A DNA stretch of 64,000 bases from contig NZ_CP194857.1 in assembly GCF_051020515.1 (NCBI RefSeq), positions 1,364,001 through 1,428,000 on the forward strand. The letters run 5' to 3'. Every line of letters begins with the position of its first letter. Position 1 is the first letter of the stretch. Both the position numbers and the translations under genes were made by a program. Under the pieces are notes generated by a model. That model had not been told where the DNA came from, ran no database searches, and worked only from the letters and a program-made list of their open reading frames with translations. Positions 16,070 through 25,536 of the stretch are shown piece by piece. Source of the DNA: CALKWS01 sp051020515. Lineage in GTDB: Bacteria > Actinomycetota > Actinomycetes > Actinomycetales > Beutenbergiaceae.

Positions 16070-17562
16070 TGGCTACCGTCACACCCCAGCCGATCAGCAC
16101 CGGCCGCTGGTCCGAGGCCGGGCTGTTGCTGCTGGCCGTCGCCCTGGGCGTGAGCGGCTACCTGCTGGTCGGTGTGAACATCGAGGGCACGGTGCCCTCG
16201 GAACTGCTCCCGATGGCGGCCACCCTGGCCGGTATCGCGTTGGTGGCCCACCTGGTGCTGCGCTGGCGGGCCCCCTACGCCGACCCGGTGCTGCTGCCCC
16301 TGGCCCTGGGCCTGAACGGGGTGGGCCTGGCGATGATCTACCGGATCGACTACGCCACCGGGGACGCCGCCGGCCCGCGTCAACTCATCTGGACCGCGCT
16401 GGGGGCCGCGTTGGCGGTCACCATCGTCATCGCCCTGCGCGACCACCGGCAACTTCGCCGGTTCACCTACACCTCGCTGGTGGTCAGCCTGCTGCTCCTG
16501 CTGCTGCCGATGATCCCGGGGCTGGGCCAGGAGATCAACGGGGCCCAGCTGTGGATCCGCATCGCCGGCTTCTCCTTCCAGCCCGCCGAGATCGCCAAGA
16601 TCACCCTGGCGATCTTCTTCGCCGGCTACCTGGTGGCCCACCGGGACGTACTGACCCTCGCCGGCCCGAAGATCCTGGGCCTGCAACTGCCCCGGGTGGG
16701 GGACATGGGACCGATCCTGCTGGCCTGGGTGGCCAGCGTGGCGGTCCTGGTGTTCCAGCGGGACCTGGGCACCTCGTTGCTGTTCTTCGGGCTGTTCGTG
16801 GCGATGCTGTACGTGGCCACCGACCGGTTCAGCTGGATCGTGATCGGCCTGGGCATGTTCGCGGTCGGGGTTCTCGTGGCGGTCAATACCTTCGGGCACG
16901 TGGCGGCCCGGTTCGATGTGTGGCTGAACGCCCTGGACCCGGCGGTGTACAACCGGCATCCGGGTGGCTCGGGGCAGGTGGTGCAGGGCCTGTTCGGGCT
17001 CGCCTCGGGCGGGCTGATGGGCACCGGCTGGGGAGAGGGCTACCCGGATCTGGTGCCCTACTCCAACTCCGACTTCATCATCGCCAGCCTCGGTGAGGAG
17101 CTGGGTCTGACCGGATTGCTGGCGATCCTGCTGTGCTACCTGGTCCTGGTGCAGCGGGCGTTGCGCACCTCGATCGGGGTGCGCGACGGGTTCGGCAAAC
17201 TGCTCGCCTCCGGTCTCGGGTTCGCGATCGCCTTCCAGTGCTTCGTGGTGGTGGGCGGGGTGACCCGGCTGATCCCGCTGACCGGCCTGACCATGCCGTT
17301 CCTGGCCGCCGGGGGGTCGGCGATGATCGCCAACTGGATCGTGCTGGGCCTGCTGCTGCGTATCTCCGACGGCGCACGCCGCCCGGCCGCGGTGGACCGT
17401 GAGGTCTCCGACGAGACGGTGCTGTCGATGATGCCGGACAGCGCCGGGGCCGCGGGCCCTGATCGCACAGCGGGTGCGCCCCGCGGAACGGGCGCACGCG
17501 GCCCCGGCGATGGCGCCGACGACGGCGATGATCACCCCACCGAGGTGGTGCAGCGACCATGA
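16069..17562 (+). CDS. rodA: FtsW/RodA/SpoVE family peptidoglycan glycosyltransferase (SEDS)
   Basis: 497 residues with about ten to twelve membrane segments. SEDS landmarks: NGAQLWIRIAGFSFQPAEIAK with the conserved Gln-Leu-Trp and Glu region, QRDLGTSLLFFGLF, the large loop with YNRHPGGSGQVVQGLFGLAS, and IIASLGEELGLTG. It polymerises lipid II into glycan strands. Immediately followed, with overlapping stop/start, by pbpA, its cognate transpeptidase, so this is the elongation-type RodA rather than FtsW. The C-terminal cytosolic tail is long and disordered. Confidence 0.92.
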   Translation: MATVTPQPISTGRWSEAGLLLLAVALGVSGYLLVGVNIEGTVPSELLPMAATLAGIALVAHLVLRWRAPYADPVLLPLALGLNGVGLAMIYRIDYATGDAAGPRQLIWTALGAALAVTIVIALRDHRQLRRFTYTSLVVSLLLLLLPMIPGLGQEINGAQLWIRIAGFSFQPAEIAKITLAIFFAGYLVAHRDVLTLAGPKILGLQLPRVGDMGPILLAWVASVAVLVFQRDLGTSLLFFGLFVAMLYVATDRFSWIVIGLGMFAVGVLVAVNTFGHVAARFDVWLNALDPAVYNRHPGGSGQVVQGLFGLASGGLMGTGWGEGYPDLVPYSNSDFIIASLGEELGLTGLLAILLCYLVLVQRALRTSIGVRDGFGKLLASGLGFAIAFQCFVVVGGVTRLIPLTGLTMPFLAAGGSAMIANWIVLGLLLRISDGARRPAAVDREVSDETVLSMMPDSAGAAGPDRTAGAPRGTGARGPGDGADDGDDHPTEVVQRP

Positions 17563-19011
17563 ACACCCCGCTGCGACGCCTCTCGGTGGTGGTCCTGGTG
17601 ATGTTCCTGGCCCTGATGGGCGGGGCCACCTGGGTGCAGTACGGCCAGGCCGGTGACCTCAACGACGACCCGCGCAACGTGCGCACCGTGTACCGGGACT
17701 ACGGGCGCGACCGCGGCCCGATCGTGGTGGCCGGCAACGAGGTGGCCCACTCCACCCCGGTGGACACCCCCTTCGGGTTCCAACGCGTCTACTCCGACGG
17801 GCCGCTGTACGCCCACGCCACCGGCTACTTCTCGATGTTCCAGATGACCGGGATCGAACGGGCGTCCTCCTCGGTGCTGTCGGGCACCGACGACTCCCTG
17901 CTCTGGTCCCGGATCAGGTCCCTGTTCACCGGGAGCCAGCAGCAGGGCGGTTCGGTGGAGCTCACCCTGGATCCCGCCGCGCAGGAGGCCGCGCGCGACG
18001 CCCTGGGCGACCAGCAGGGCGCGGTGGTGGCCCTGGACCCGCGAACCGGGGCGATCCTGGCGATGGTCTCCACGCCCAGTTTCGACCCGAACGACCTGGC
18101 CGTGCACTCCTCTGCGCAGGTGAACGAGACCTACAACGAACTGGTCGCCGATGAGGCGAACCCACTGATCAACCGGGCCATCGGCGGTGGCCTGTACGCC
18201 CCCGGGTCGGTGTTCAAACTGGTCGATGCCGCGATGTTGCTGGAGTCGGGGGAGTACGACCCGGACAGCCAGGTCCCGGCCCCGGCGGAACTGGAAACTG
18301 CCGCAGACCTCCCACGTGATCCGCAACCCCGGCGGTGGGCCGTGCACCGCCGAGGACACCGTCACCCTCACCTACGCCCTGCAGCAGAGTTGCAACACCC
18401 CGTTCTCGGCGCTGGCGATGGAGTTCGGTGAGGACGCGCTGGCCGAGCAGGCCGAGGCGTTCGGGTTCGGCCGGGACCTGGATATCCCCATGGGCGTGAC
18501 ACCGTCGCGGTTCCCCGGTGGAATGGACCAGGCCCAGCTCGCGATGAGCGCGATCGGCCAGTACGACGTGCGGGTCAGTCCGCTGCAGATGGCGATGGTC
18601 TCCGCGGCGATCGCGAACGACGGCGTGCTGATGACCCCGCACCTGATCGGCACCGAACGGGGCCCGAACCTGCAGGTGACCTCGAGCACCGAACCGGAGG
18701 AGTTCTCCCGGCCCATCTCGGCCTCCACCGCCGCCGACCTACGGCAGATGATGCTCGCCGTCGTCGAGTCCGGCACCGGTACCCCCGCGCAGATCCCGAA
18801 TGTGGCGGTGGCCGGTAAGACCGGCACCGCCGAGTCCGGTACGGACGCGCCCCAGCACGCCTGGTTCACCGCGTTCGCCCCGGCGCAGGATCCGCAGGTG
18901 GCGGTAGCCGTCGTGATCGAGCACGGTGGCGCGGACGGTGATGAGGCCTACGGCGGGCGCTCGGCCGGCCCGATCGCCCGTGCCGTGATCCAGGCGGTGG
19001 TGGAGCAATGA
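17559..19011 (+). CDS. pbpA: Class B penicillin-binding protein PbpA, one apparent frame change
   Basis: N-terminal membrane anchor (LSVVVLVMFLALMGGATWV), a dimerisation/pedestal region, and a transpeptidase domain with all three motifs: SVFK (catalytic serine in APGSVFKL), SCN (QQSCNTPF) and KTG (VAGKTGTAE). The frame changes at the AAA run 18295-18297: the first part reads PAPAELE and the second continues LPQTSHVIRNPGGGPC, so one A appears to be extra. About 484 residues, normal for actinobacterial PbpA. It cross-links the glycan made by RodA. Both ends overlap neighbours by four bases. Confidence 0.92.
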
Positions 19012-20479
19012 TCCCGGCCAAGGGGCTGCGTCTGGGCGACCGGTACGACCTGCGCGAGCGGATCGCCATCGGCGGCATGGGCGAGGTGTGGATCGCCTGG
19101 GACGACCACCTGCACCGCAACGTGGCGGCGAAGGTGCTGCGCGGTGAGTTCGTCGGGGAGTCACTGTTCCTGGACCGGTTGCGCGCCGAGGCCCGCAACG
19201 CGGCGGGGTTGAGCCACCAGAACATCGCCGCGATGTACGACTACGGCGAGGCCGACGGCTCGGGCTACCTGATCATGGAGTACGTGCCCGGTGAGCGTTG
19301 TCGGAGTTGCTGGCCCGGGAGGGCACCCTGACCCCGGATCAGGTCCTGCCGATCCTGGCCCAGACCGCCCGGGGTCTGCACGCCGCCCACCGCGCCGGCG
19401 TGGTGCACCGTGATATCAAACCGGCGAACCTGCTGCTCACGCCGGACGGTTACGTCAAACTCACCGACTTCGGGATCTCCCTGGGATCCAACCAGGCTCC
19501 GATGACCGCCGCCGGGATGGTGATGGGCACCGCGCAATACCTGCCCCCCGAGCAGGCGATGGGTCGTCCGGCCACCGCTGCCGGGGACATCTACGGCCTC
19601 GGTGTGGTCGCCTACGAGGTACTCGTGGGTAGGCGGCCCTTCACCGGCAGGACCCAGGTGGACATCGCCTTCGCGCACGTGAACAAGCCGGTGCCGGCGT
19701 TGCCGGAGAGCATCGATGCCCGGGTCCGCGCGGTGGTGGAGCAGATGCTGGCCAAGGATCCAGAGCAGCGGCCCCGCAGTGCCGCCTCGCTGGCGCGGTC
19801 CCTGGAAGAACTGGCCCGCTTGCTGCACGTGGACGTCGAACCTCCCGATACCCCCTCCCTGGGGGAGGCAATCCGGACCGCCGGCGCGGCCGGAGCCTCC
19901 GACACGGCGCCCGGGAGGGCCGGAACCGCTGTTCCGTCCGACTCCGCCGCCGCGGCGGCCACGAGGTCACCGGAACGGGTCTCGGCCCGACGGCCCCGGC
20001 ATCTGGGCAGCCCGGCGCACGCGGAGTTCGGCCCCGAGGACCTGCACCCCGACGGCCACAGCGAGCAGCACGACCACGGCCCCTCGCCCCGCTGGCTCCC
20101 GCTGGATGCCGGTGGGCCGGACGCTGACCCGGTCGCCGCCGCGCCGGCCGGGCCGCCGCCGGCCACCTCCCCGACCCCGAAGGCCGCACGCGCCCCGCAG
20201 CCCCGTTCGGCCCGGCTGGCGAAGACCCGCCGGGCGCTGCGCCGGGCCGCCGAACGCGGTGAGCGCACCACGCCCCCGCGGCGTCGCCGTCCGTCCGGAT
20301 CGGCTGGTCACGCCCAGCCACTGATGCTGGCGCTGGGCCTGTCGATCGCCACGGTAACCGTCACGGCCCTGGGCCTGCCGCTGGGTAGGCTGGGCGGGTC
20401 GAGCGCGGTAGCGGTTGTGGCTGCGCCGCTCGTGAGTGCCCTTGTGATAGCCACCAGAGTCCCCAGAGCGAAGGAATAG
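19008..20479 (+). CDS. pknA: Ser/Thr protein kinase PknA, one apparent frame change
   Basis: The kinase domain covers about residues 1-275: glycine loop IAIGGMGEVW, catalytic lysine AAKVL, HRDIKPANLL, DFGISLG, and activation segment GTAQYLPPEQAMG. The frame changes near 19295-19298: the first part reads EYVPGE and the second continues LSELLAREGTLT; one base is missing. A Pro/Ala/Arg-rich juxtamembrane linker (about 275-440) leads to a C-terminal membrane segment (LMLALGLSIATVTVTALGL) with almost no extracellular part, as in PknA. It phosphorylates cell-shape and division proteins. ATG overlaps the pbpA stop. Confidence 0.92.
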
Positions 20480-20482
20480 TCA

Positions 20483-22510
20483 GTGGTAGACGACGTACCG
20501 CGCGTGCTCGCCGGCCGCTATGAGGTGGGTGAGCTCATCGGGCGTGGCGGCATGGCCGAGGTGCATATCGGGCGTGACAACCGCCTCGGGCGCACTGTGG
20601 CGGTCAAGATCCTGCGTGCGGACCTGGCCCGCGACCCCTCCTTCCAGGCCCGGTTCCGCCGCGAGGCACAGTCCGCGGCGTCGCTGAACCACCCGGCGAT
20701 CGTGTCGGTGTACGACACCGGCGAGCAAGCCGTGCGCAGCGGCGACGACGCCGAGGTGCAAGTGCCGTTCATCGTGATGGAGTACGTCGAGGGTCACACC
20801 GTGCGGGACCTGCTGCGGGACGGCTCGGCGTTGCCGATCGAGGAGGCGATCGAGATCACCATGGGGGTGCTGACCGCCCTGGAGTACTCCCACCACGCCT
20901 CCATCGTGCACCGGGACATCAAGCCGGCGAACGTGATGCTCACCCCAACCGGGGCGGTGAAGGTGATGGACTTCGGGATCGCCCGCGCGATGGCCGATTC
21001 CTCCTCGAGCATGACCCAGACCCAGGCGGTGATCGGTACCGCCCAGTACCTCTCCCCCGAACAGGCCCGTGGCGAGGTGGTCGATACCCGCTCGGACCTG
21101 TACTCCACCGGGTGCCTGTTGTACGAACTGCTCACCGGCAAACCACCGTTCGAGGGCGACTCGGCGGTCGCGGTGGCCTACCAGCACGTCAGCGAAGCCC
21201 CCCAGCCACCCTCGGTCGTGGCCCCGGACGTACCGGAGGCACTGGACCGGATCGTGATCAAGGCCCTGGCCAAGGATCGGGATACCCGCTACTCCACCGC
21301 CGCGGAGTTCCGGTCCGACCTGGAGGCCGCCGCCCGCGACGAGGCGGTCACCGCCCCGGCGATCGGGGCGATGGCTGCCCCGGCCGCAGTGCCGACCCAG
21401 GTGCTCACCGGCCCAGGTGCCGCGGGAGCCGGCGCCGTCCAGGAGGAAGCAGGTCCCCTGGACCAGATGGATGGTGCCGAGGAGGACGAACCCCGCTCCA
21501 ACAAGGCGCTGGTCTGGATCCTGGTGATCGTGGCACTCCTGGCCGCTGCCGGGATCGGGTACCTGATCTGGGATCGGGCCAACCAGGAGGAACCAGCGCC
21601 ACCGGCCGCCGTCGTCCCGGACCTGGAAGGGATGGATGAGCAGGAGGTGCGGGCCGCGCTGGCCGAGGTCGAGCCGCCACTGCAGCCGAACTTCGAGTAC
21701 GAGTCCCACGATGAGATCCCCGAAGGGATCACGATCTCCTGGAGCCCCGACACCGGCGAGGAGATGCCCGAGGGCGAGACGGTCGTCGAGGTGCTGATGT
21801 CCTCCGGCCCGGACAGCGGGGAGATCCCGGACGTCTCCGGGCTGACCCAGTCCAGGGCCCGCGACATGTTGGAGGGGGAAGGTTTCGAGAACATCCGCAC
21901 CGAGACCCGCAACGAACCGCGGGTGGCCGAGGACATCGCGATCGGGACCGACCCGCCCTCCGGGGACACCGTGGGCCTCGACACCGAGATCACCCTGATC
22001 CTGGGTACCGGCAACGTGGACCTGGAGGACATGACCGGCGAGTCCATCGAGGCATTCCGGGAACACATCGAGGAACTGAACCTCAGTTACCGGGAGCACG
22101 AGCAGGAGGACGACGGCCCGCCCGGGATCATCCTCAGCCAGGACCGCTCGGGCACCGTCCCGCAGAACACCACCGTGGTGGTCTACGTCTCGGTGGAGGC
22201 GCCACCGGACCCGACCGTGGCGGTCCCGGATCTGGACGGGATGACCGAGGAGGAGGCGGAGGAGGCGCTCGACGAGGCCGGCTTGGAAGCGGAGTTCGAA
22301 AGCCAACCGCACGACGACATCCCCGAGGGGAGCGTCATCTCCTGGGATCCGGACACCGGAACCCAGATCGGGCGTGGTGAGACGGTGGTCGTGCAGATCT
22401 CCTCCGGACCGGAGGACGGCAACGGCAACGACGGCAACGGCAACGAGGGCAACGGCAACGAGGGCAACGGCAACGAGGGCAACGGCGAGGGCGGCGGCGA
22501 GGGCGGCTGA
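20483..22510 (+). CDS. pknB: Ser/Thr protein kinase PknB with four PASTA domains
   Basis: 675 residues from GTG 20483. Kinase domain (about 1-275) with IGRGGMAEVHIG, VAVKIL, HRDIKPANVM, DFGIARA and GTAQYLSPEQARG; a linker; one transmembrane helix (about 340-363, ALVWILVIVALLAAAGIGYL); then four PASTA repeats that start near VVPDLEGMDEQEV, EIPDVSGLTQSRA, NVDLEDMTGESIE and AVPDLDGMTEEEA. PASTA domains sense lipid II or muropeptides. The protein ends in an unusual Gly-Asn-Glu repeat tail. Last gene of the signalling operon. Confidence 0.95.
   Translation: MVDDVPRVLAGRYEVGELIGRGGMAEVHIGRDNRLGRTVAVKILRADLARDPSFQARFRREAQSAASLNHPAIVSVYDTGEQAVRSGDDAEVQVPFIVMEYVEGHTVRDLLRDGSALPIEEAIEITMGVLTALEYSHHASIVHRDIKPANVMLTPTGAVKVMDFGIARAMADSSSSMTQTQAVIGTAQYLSPEQARGEVVDTRSDLYSTGCLLYELLTGKPPFEGDSAVAVAYQHVSEAPQPPSVVAPDVPEALDRIVIKALAKDRDTRYSTAAEFRSDLEAAARDEAVTAPAIGAMAAPAAVPTQVLTGPGAAGAGAVQEEAGPLDQMDGAEEDEPRSNKALVWILVIVALLAAAGIGYLIWDRANQEEPAPPAAVVPDLEGMDEQEVRAALAEVEPPLQPNFEYESHDEIPEGITISWSPDTGEEMPEGETVVEVLMSSGPDSGEIPDVSGLTQSRARDMLEGEGFENIRTETRNEPRVAEDIAIGTDPPSGDTVGLDTEITLILGTGNVDLEDMTGESIEAFREHIEELNLSYREHEQEDDGPPGIILSQDRSGTVPQNTTVVVYVSVEAPPDPTVAVPDLDGMTEEEAEEALDEAGLEAEFESQPHDDIPEGSVISWDPDTGTQIGRGETVVVQISSGPEDGNGNDGNGNEGNGNEGNGNEGNGEGGGEGG
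22416..22509 (+). repeat. Short tandem repeat coding the Gly/Asn/Glu tail of PknB
   Basis: Repeats of GGCAACGGCAACGAG-type 15-base units code for GNGNEGNGNEGN and finish as GEGGGEGG. In-frame units mean slippage would change tail length without breaking the gene. Confidence 0.8.
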
Positions 22511-22586
22511 CTCGGACCCTCAACCGAGCAGATGAACGACCCGGCCGGTCCGTACCCCGCTGGCCGCGGACTCCCGAGCAGCCGGG

Positions 22587-23240
22587 CTAGGCCGTCGCCG
22601 GCTCCGGCGCATCCAGGACCAGCGGTGCCAGGCCATGACTACGCCCCACCGCGCCCTCGTCGCCGGTGATCGCGAGCCAGTTCGCCAGCAACCGGTGCCC
22701 GCCCTCGGTCAGAACCGACTCGGGGTGGAACTGCACCCCGTGCAGCGGCAGCTCCCGGTGCGCCAGGCCCATGATGATGCCGTTCTCGGTGGTGGCGGTG
22801 ACCGTCAGCTCCTCCGGGACCGTGCCGGTGAGCACGGCCAGGGAGTGGTAGCGGGTGGCGGTGAAGGGGCTGGCCAGGCCGGCGTACACGTCGGTGCCTG
22901 CGTGCACCACCGAGGAGGTCTTGCCGTGCATCAGTTCCGGAGAGTGGGCCACCGTTCCGCCATAGAGCTCGGCCAGTGCCTGGTGGCCCAGGCACACCCC
23001 GAGCATCGGCACACCGGCCTGGGCACACGCCTCGATCACCGCCAGCGAGGCACCCGCACCGGCCGGGGCACCGGGGCCCGGAGAGACCAGCACGCCGTCG
23101 TAGCCGCGCACCGTGCGTGGATCAGTGAACTCGGGAACGTCGTTGCGCAACACGGTGGTCTGCGCACCGAGTTCCTGCATGTACCCCACGATCGTGTAGA
23201 CGAAGGAGTCATAGTTGTCTACCACCAGGATCCGGCTCAT
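22587..23240 (-). CDS. pabA: Glutamine amidotransferase subunit of aminodeoxychorismate/anthranilate synthase
   Basis: 217 residues from ATG 23240; an upstream in-frame ATG at 23276 would add 12 residues unlike the family. Class I glutaminase: RILVVDNYDSFVYTIVGYM start, oxyanion region VSPGPGAPAGAG, catalytic cysteine in GVCLGHQALAE, the substrate-discriminating MHGKTSSV segment, and catalytic H-x-E in VQFHPESV. It supplies ammonia from glutamine to chorismate for folate (PabA) or tryptophan (TrpG). Location beside pknB is conserved in actinobacteria, where it is usually named PabA. Convergent with pknB. Confidence 0.88.
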   Translation of the reverse strand: MSRILVVDNYDSFVYTIVGYMQELGAQTTVLRNDVPEFTDPRTVRGYDGVLVSPGPGAPAGAGASLAVIEACAQAGVPMLGVCLGHQALAELYGGTVAHSPELMHGKTSSVVHAGTDVYAGLASPFTATRYHSLAVLTGTVPEELTVTATTENGIIMGLAHRELPLHGVQFHPESVLTEGGHRLLANWLAITGDEGAVGRSHGLAPLVLDAPEPATA

Positions 23241-23303
23241 CCGAGATCTCCCACAGTTTGTTCGTTGATCGCCCACCGCTGCGCGGACATCTGACCCACT
23301 TGC

Positions 23304-24089
23304 TCACTCCGGCTCCGGAACCGGGAACAACGGCTTCGAGTCCTCGGGGACATAGGGCTCATGACCGGGCACCTGGGCGTACTCCAGGGTCAGGTTCCCC
23401 TCGAAGCCGGGGATCTCCACGGTCTCTTCCAGTTCCAGCGACCAACCCAGCCGGATCGCGTCGACATACTCCAGGTAGACCTGCACCGAGTGCTGGGCCA
23501 GCACCGAGTCGCGCAGTTCCTCGCCGTCGCCGATTGCGGTGATCACGTATGGCGGGGAGTAGGTGTTACCGTCCAGCAGCATCACATTGCCCACGCACCG
23601 GATCGAGGTGGTGGCCGTGACCCGGTGGCCCTGGACCGCGATCGCCTCGGCACCACCGGCTCGCAAACCGTTCAGAACCCCCTCGATGTCCTGCTGGTGC
23701 ACCACCAGATCATCGGGTGCGAAGCCCTCGGGCACCTCGTTGTAGGGCGCGTCCCACAGTTCCACCTGGACGCCCGGGCCCTGCAGATCGATCCGGCCGG
23801 CGGCCATCTCCACCTCGGGGCGGCGGGTGGCGTCGGGGTTGCTGGCCTCCTGCAGGCTGATCAGTTCCTCGACCTCGCTGCGCAGATCGCTGACCTCCTC
23901 GGCCACCTCCTGCATGCGGATGCTCTCATCGCGGACCAGGTCGCGCAGATCCTGGGGCTGGCGGCCGGCGGCCTGGGCGAACAGGCCTGCGTTGGTGGCG
24001 AACAGCATGCCGGCCAGCACCCCGACGGCCCCCAGGGCCAACGAGGCGCGCACCGAGCGCAGTCGCGCCTTGCGCCTGTTCTTCGCCAT
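23304..24089 (-). CDS. DUF881 family membrane protein
   Basis: 261 residues: basic N-terminus, one membrane helix (LALGAVGVLAGMLFATNAG), a predicted coiled coil (IRMQEVAEEVSDLRSEVEEL), then the DUF881 domain with LQGPGVQVELWDAP, LVVHQQDIEGVLNGLRAGGA and AIAVQGHRV. Found beside crgA and sortase genes in actinobacteria; role unknown but linked by context to envelope or division. Here the class E sortase often found next to it is missing; pabA follows directly. Confidence 0.87.
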   Translation of the reverse strand: MAKNRRKARLRSVRASLALGAVGVLAGMLFATNAGLFAQAAGRQPQDLRDLVRDESIRMQEVAEEVSDLRSEVEELISLQEASNPDATRRPEVEMAAGRIDLQGPGVQVELWDAPYNEVPEGFAPDDLVVHQQDIEGVLNGLRAGGAEAIAVQGHRVTATTSIRCVGNVMLLDGNTYSPPYVITAIGDGEELRDSVLAQHSVQVYLEYVDAIRLGWSLELEETVEIPGFEGNLTLEYAQVPGHEPYVPEDSKPLFPVPEPE

Positions 24090-24156
24090 GGGATCAGTCT
24101 AGGTGGCCCAGCCTTTAGGATTGCCCTAGACCCGACCACCGACAGGAGCCGTGGGC

Positions 24157-24402
24157 ATGCCCGAGTCCAAACCCCGGAAGAAGCCGGCCTACACCCCGCC
24201 ACCACCACCGGCAGGGCCGAAGAAGAGTGCGTCCTGGTGGGCCCCGACGATGGTGGCCCTGATGGTGATCGGCCTGATCTGGGTGGTGGTCACCTACCTG
24301 AGCGACTCCAGGTTCCCCGTCCCCGGCATCGGCTCGTGGAACCTGGCCGCGGGTTTCGCGGTGATGATGGTCGGATTCCTGATGACCATGCGGTGGCGCT
24401 GA
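24157..24402 (+). CDS. crgA: Cell division protein CrgA
   Basis: 81 residues from ATG 24157 (GTG 24151 is an alternative). Cytosolic Pro/Lys-rich start (ESKPRKKPAYTPPPPPAGPK), then two membrane segments (WAPTMVALMVIGLIWVVVTY and AAGFAVMMVGFLMTM) with a short extracellular loop containing PVPGIGSWN, typical of CrgA (PF06781 family). CrgA recruits septal synthases and coordinates FtsZ/FtsI in actinobacteria. Divergent from DUF881, convergent with rhomboid. Confidence 0.93.
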   Translation: MPESKPRKKPAYTPPPPPAGPKKSASWWAPTMVALMVIGLIWVVVTYLSDSRFPVPGIGSWNLAAGFAVMMVGFLMTMRWR

Positions 24403-24485
24403 GGGCGGGCTCGCTCGCTGCCCCGGTCGTGCGCGGCCCCAACGCTCCTGAGCCGGCGTAACGCTCGTGCACCGGCGGCGCACAT

Positions 24486-24509
24486 CCCCAGGTGTGCACA
24501 CACCTGGGG
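24486..24509. repeat. 24-bp perfect palindrome between crgA and rhomboid genes
   Basis: CCCCAGGTGTG and CACACCTGGGG flank a 2-base centre. It could serve as a terminator for either convergent gene, though no T run follows; it directly abuts the DnaA-box-like site at 24505-24513. Confidence 0.75.
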
Positions 24510-24556
24510 ATAATCACACTCGTGTTATTCACAGGTGTGCACACAGGTGTGGATAA
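24505..24556. promoter_or_regulatory. Cluster of DnaA boxes outside oriC
   Basis: TGTGGATAA at 24548-24556 is a perfect DnaA box on the minus strand; TTATTCACA at 24525-24533 and TGGGGATAA at 24505-24513 each differ by one base from TTATCCACA. The first two form an inverted pair with a 14-base spacer, within a wider GTTATT...AATAAC symmetry. Confidence 0.6.
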
Positions 24557-24580
24557 ATAACATCCATGTGACTTCGCAGG

Positions 24581-25533
24581 TCAGAGCCACAGGCCCGCGA
24601 GAGCGTAGGCGAGCACGGTGATCCCGATGAGCGCCGCCGCAATCGCGGCGGCACCGAGGACCGCACCGGTGGTGCGCCACTTCTTCGGCAGGTACAGGTA
24701 CAGCACGGTGATCAGCCCGCCCACGATCATCCCGCCCATGTGCGCCTGCCAGGAGATGTTCGGAATGGTGAAGGAGATCACCACGTTGATCCCGACACCA
24801 GCAGGATCTGGCGGTAGTCACCACCAACCCGGCGCAGCAACAGGGCAGCGGCGGCGAACAGGCCGAACACCGCCCCGGAGGCGCCGACGGTTCCCACCCG
24901 CCAGAGGTCGTAGGGGGTCAGCACCAGTACCGCCACGCTGCCCCCGAACGCGGCGAGCAGATACAGCGCCAGGAACCGCCAGGTCCCCAGGAACCTCTCC
25001 AGGAACGGCCCGGTGATCCATAGCGCGTACATGTTCACCGCCAGGTGCAGCACCCCGGCGTGCAGGAACGCGGTGGTCAGCATCCGCCACGGCTCGACCG
25101 AACCCGCCAGCGGGGAGAAGATCAGCTCCCGGCGGGCGGCCCCGCCGTCGGCGAAGTCCAGCAGGAACAGCGCGACGCACAGCCCGATCATGGTCAGCGT
25201 CACGTACGGGCGGGTGCGCATCCGCCCCCCGAGCCGGGTCCGTTCGGCCGGCGCGGATCGCTCGGCGGCCGCGGCACAGTCCACGCAGTGCACGCCCACC
25301 CGGCGGGCGGGCCGCTGGCACTCGGGGCAGGCCGGGCGCCCGCACCGCTGGCAGGTGACGTAACTGACGCGGTCGGGGTGGCGCGGGCAGACCGGGGCTA
25401 CCCCGGGTTCACCCGAAGACCCCGAGCCGGGCCCATCGAACCCCCCACGGCCACCGCCCGAACCCGGAACGCCCGGGGAACCCGGGGAACCCGGGCCTGA
25501 CCCTGGCGGTGGCGCGGGTGGATAAGCGGTCAT
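24581..25533 (-). CDS. Rhomboid family intramembrane serine protease, one apparent frame change
   Basis: Start ATG 25533. Gly/Pro-rich N-terminus, a zinc-ribbon-like region with cysteine pairs (CQRCGRPACPECQ, VHCVDCA), then six or more membrane segments. Catalytic serine is in GASGAVFGLF and the catalytic histidine in SWQAHMGGMIVGGL. The frame changes near 24794-24798: the first part reads QILLV and the next continues GINVVISFTIPNISWQA; one base is missing. It cleaves single-pass membrane proteins inside the bilayer; substrates are unknown. It lies directly downstream of the cyclophilin gene, three bases apart. Confidence 0.9.
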
Positions 25534-25536
25534 ACG

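Noticed and set aside
15739..17535. A 598-codon open frame antisense to pstP/rodA
   Set aside because: High-GC shadow frame rich in His/Gln/Gly/Arg without domains; the plus-strand genes are unmistakable.
22416..22509. Short regular repeat that might look like a CRISPR array
   Set aside because: Contiguous 15-base coding repeats without spacers, inside pknB.
24581..25533. Two separate short genes in place of one rhomboid protease
   Set aside because: The catalytic serine and histidine lie on the two halves and the junction is a single-base frame change.
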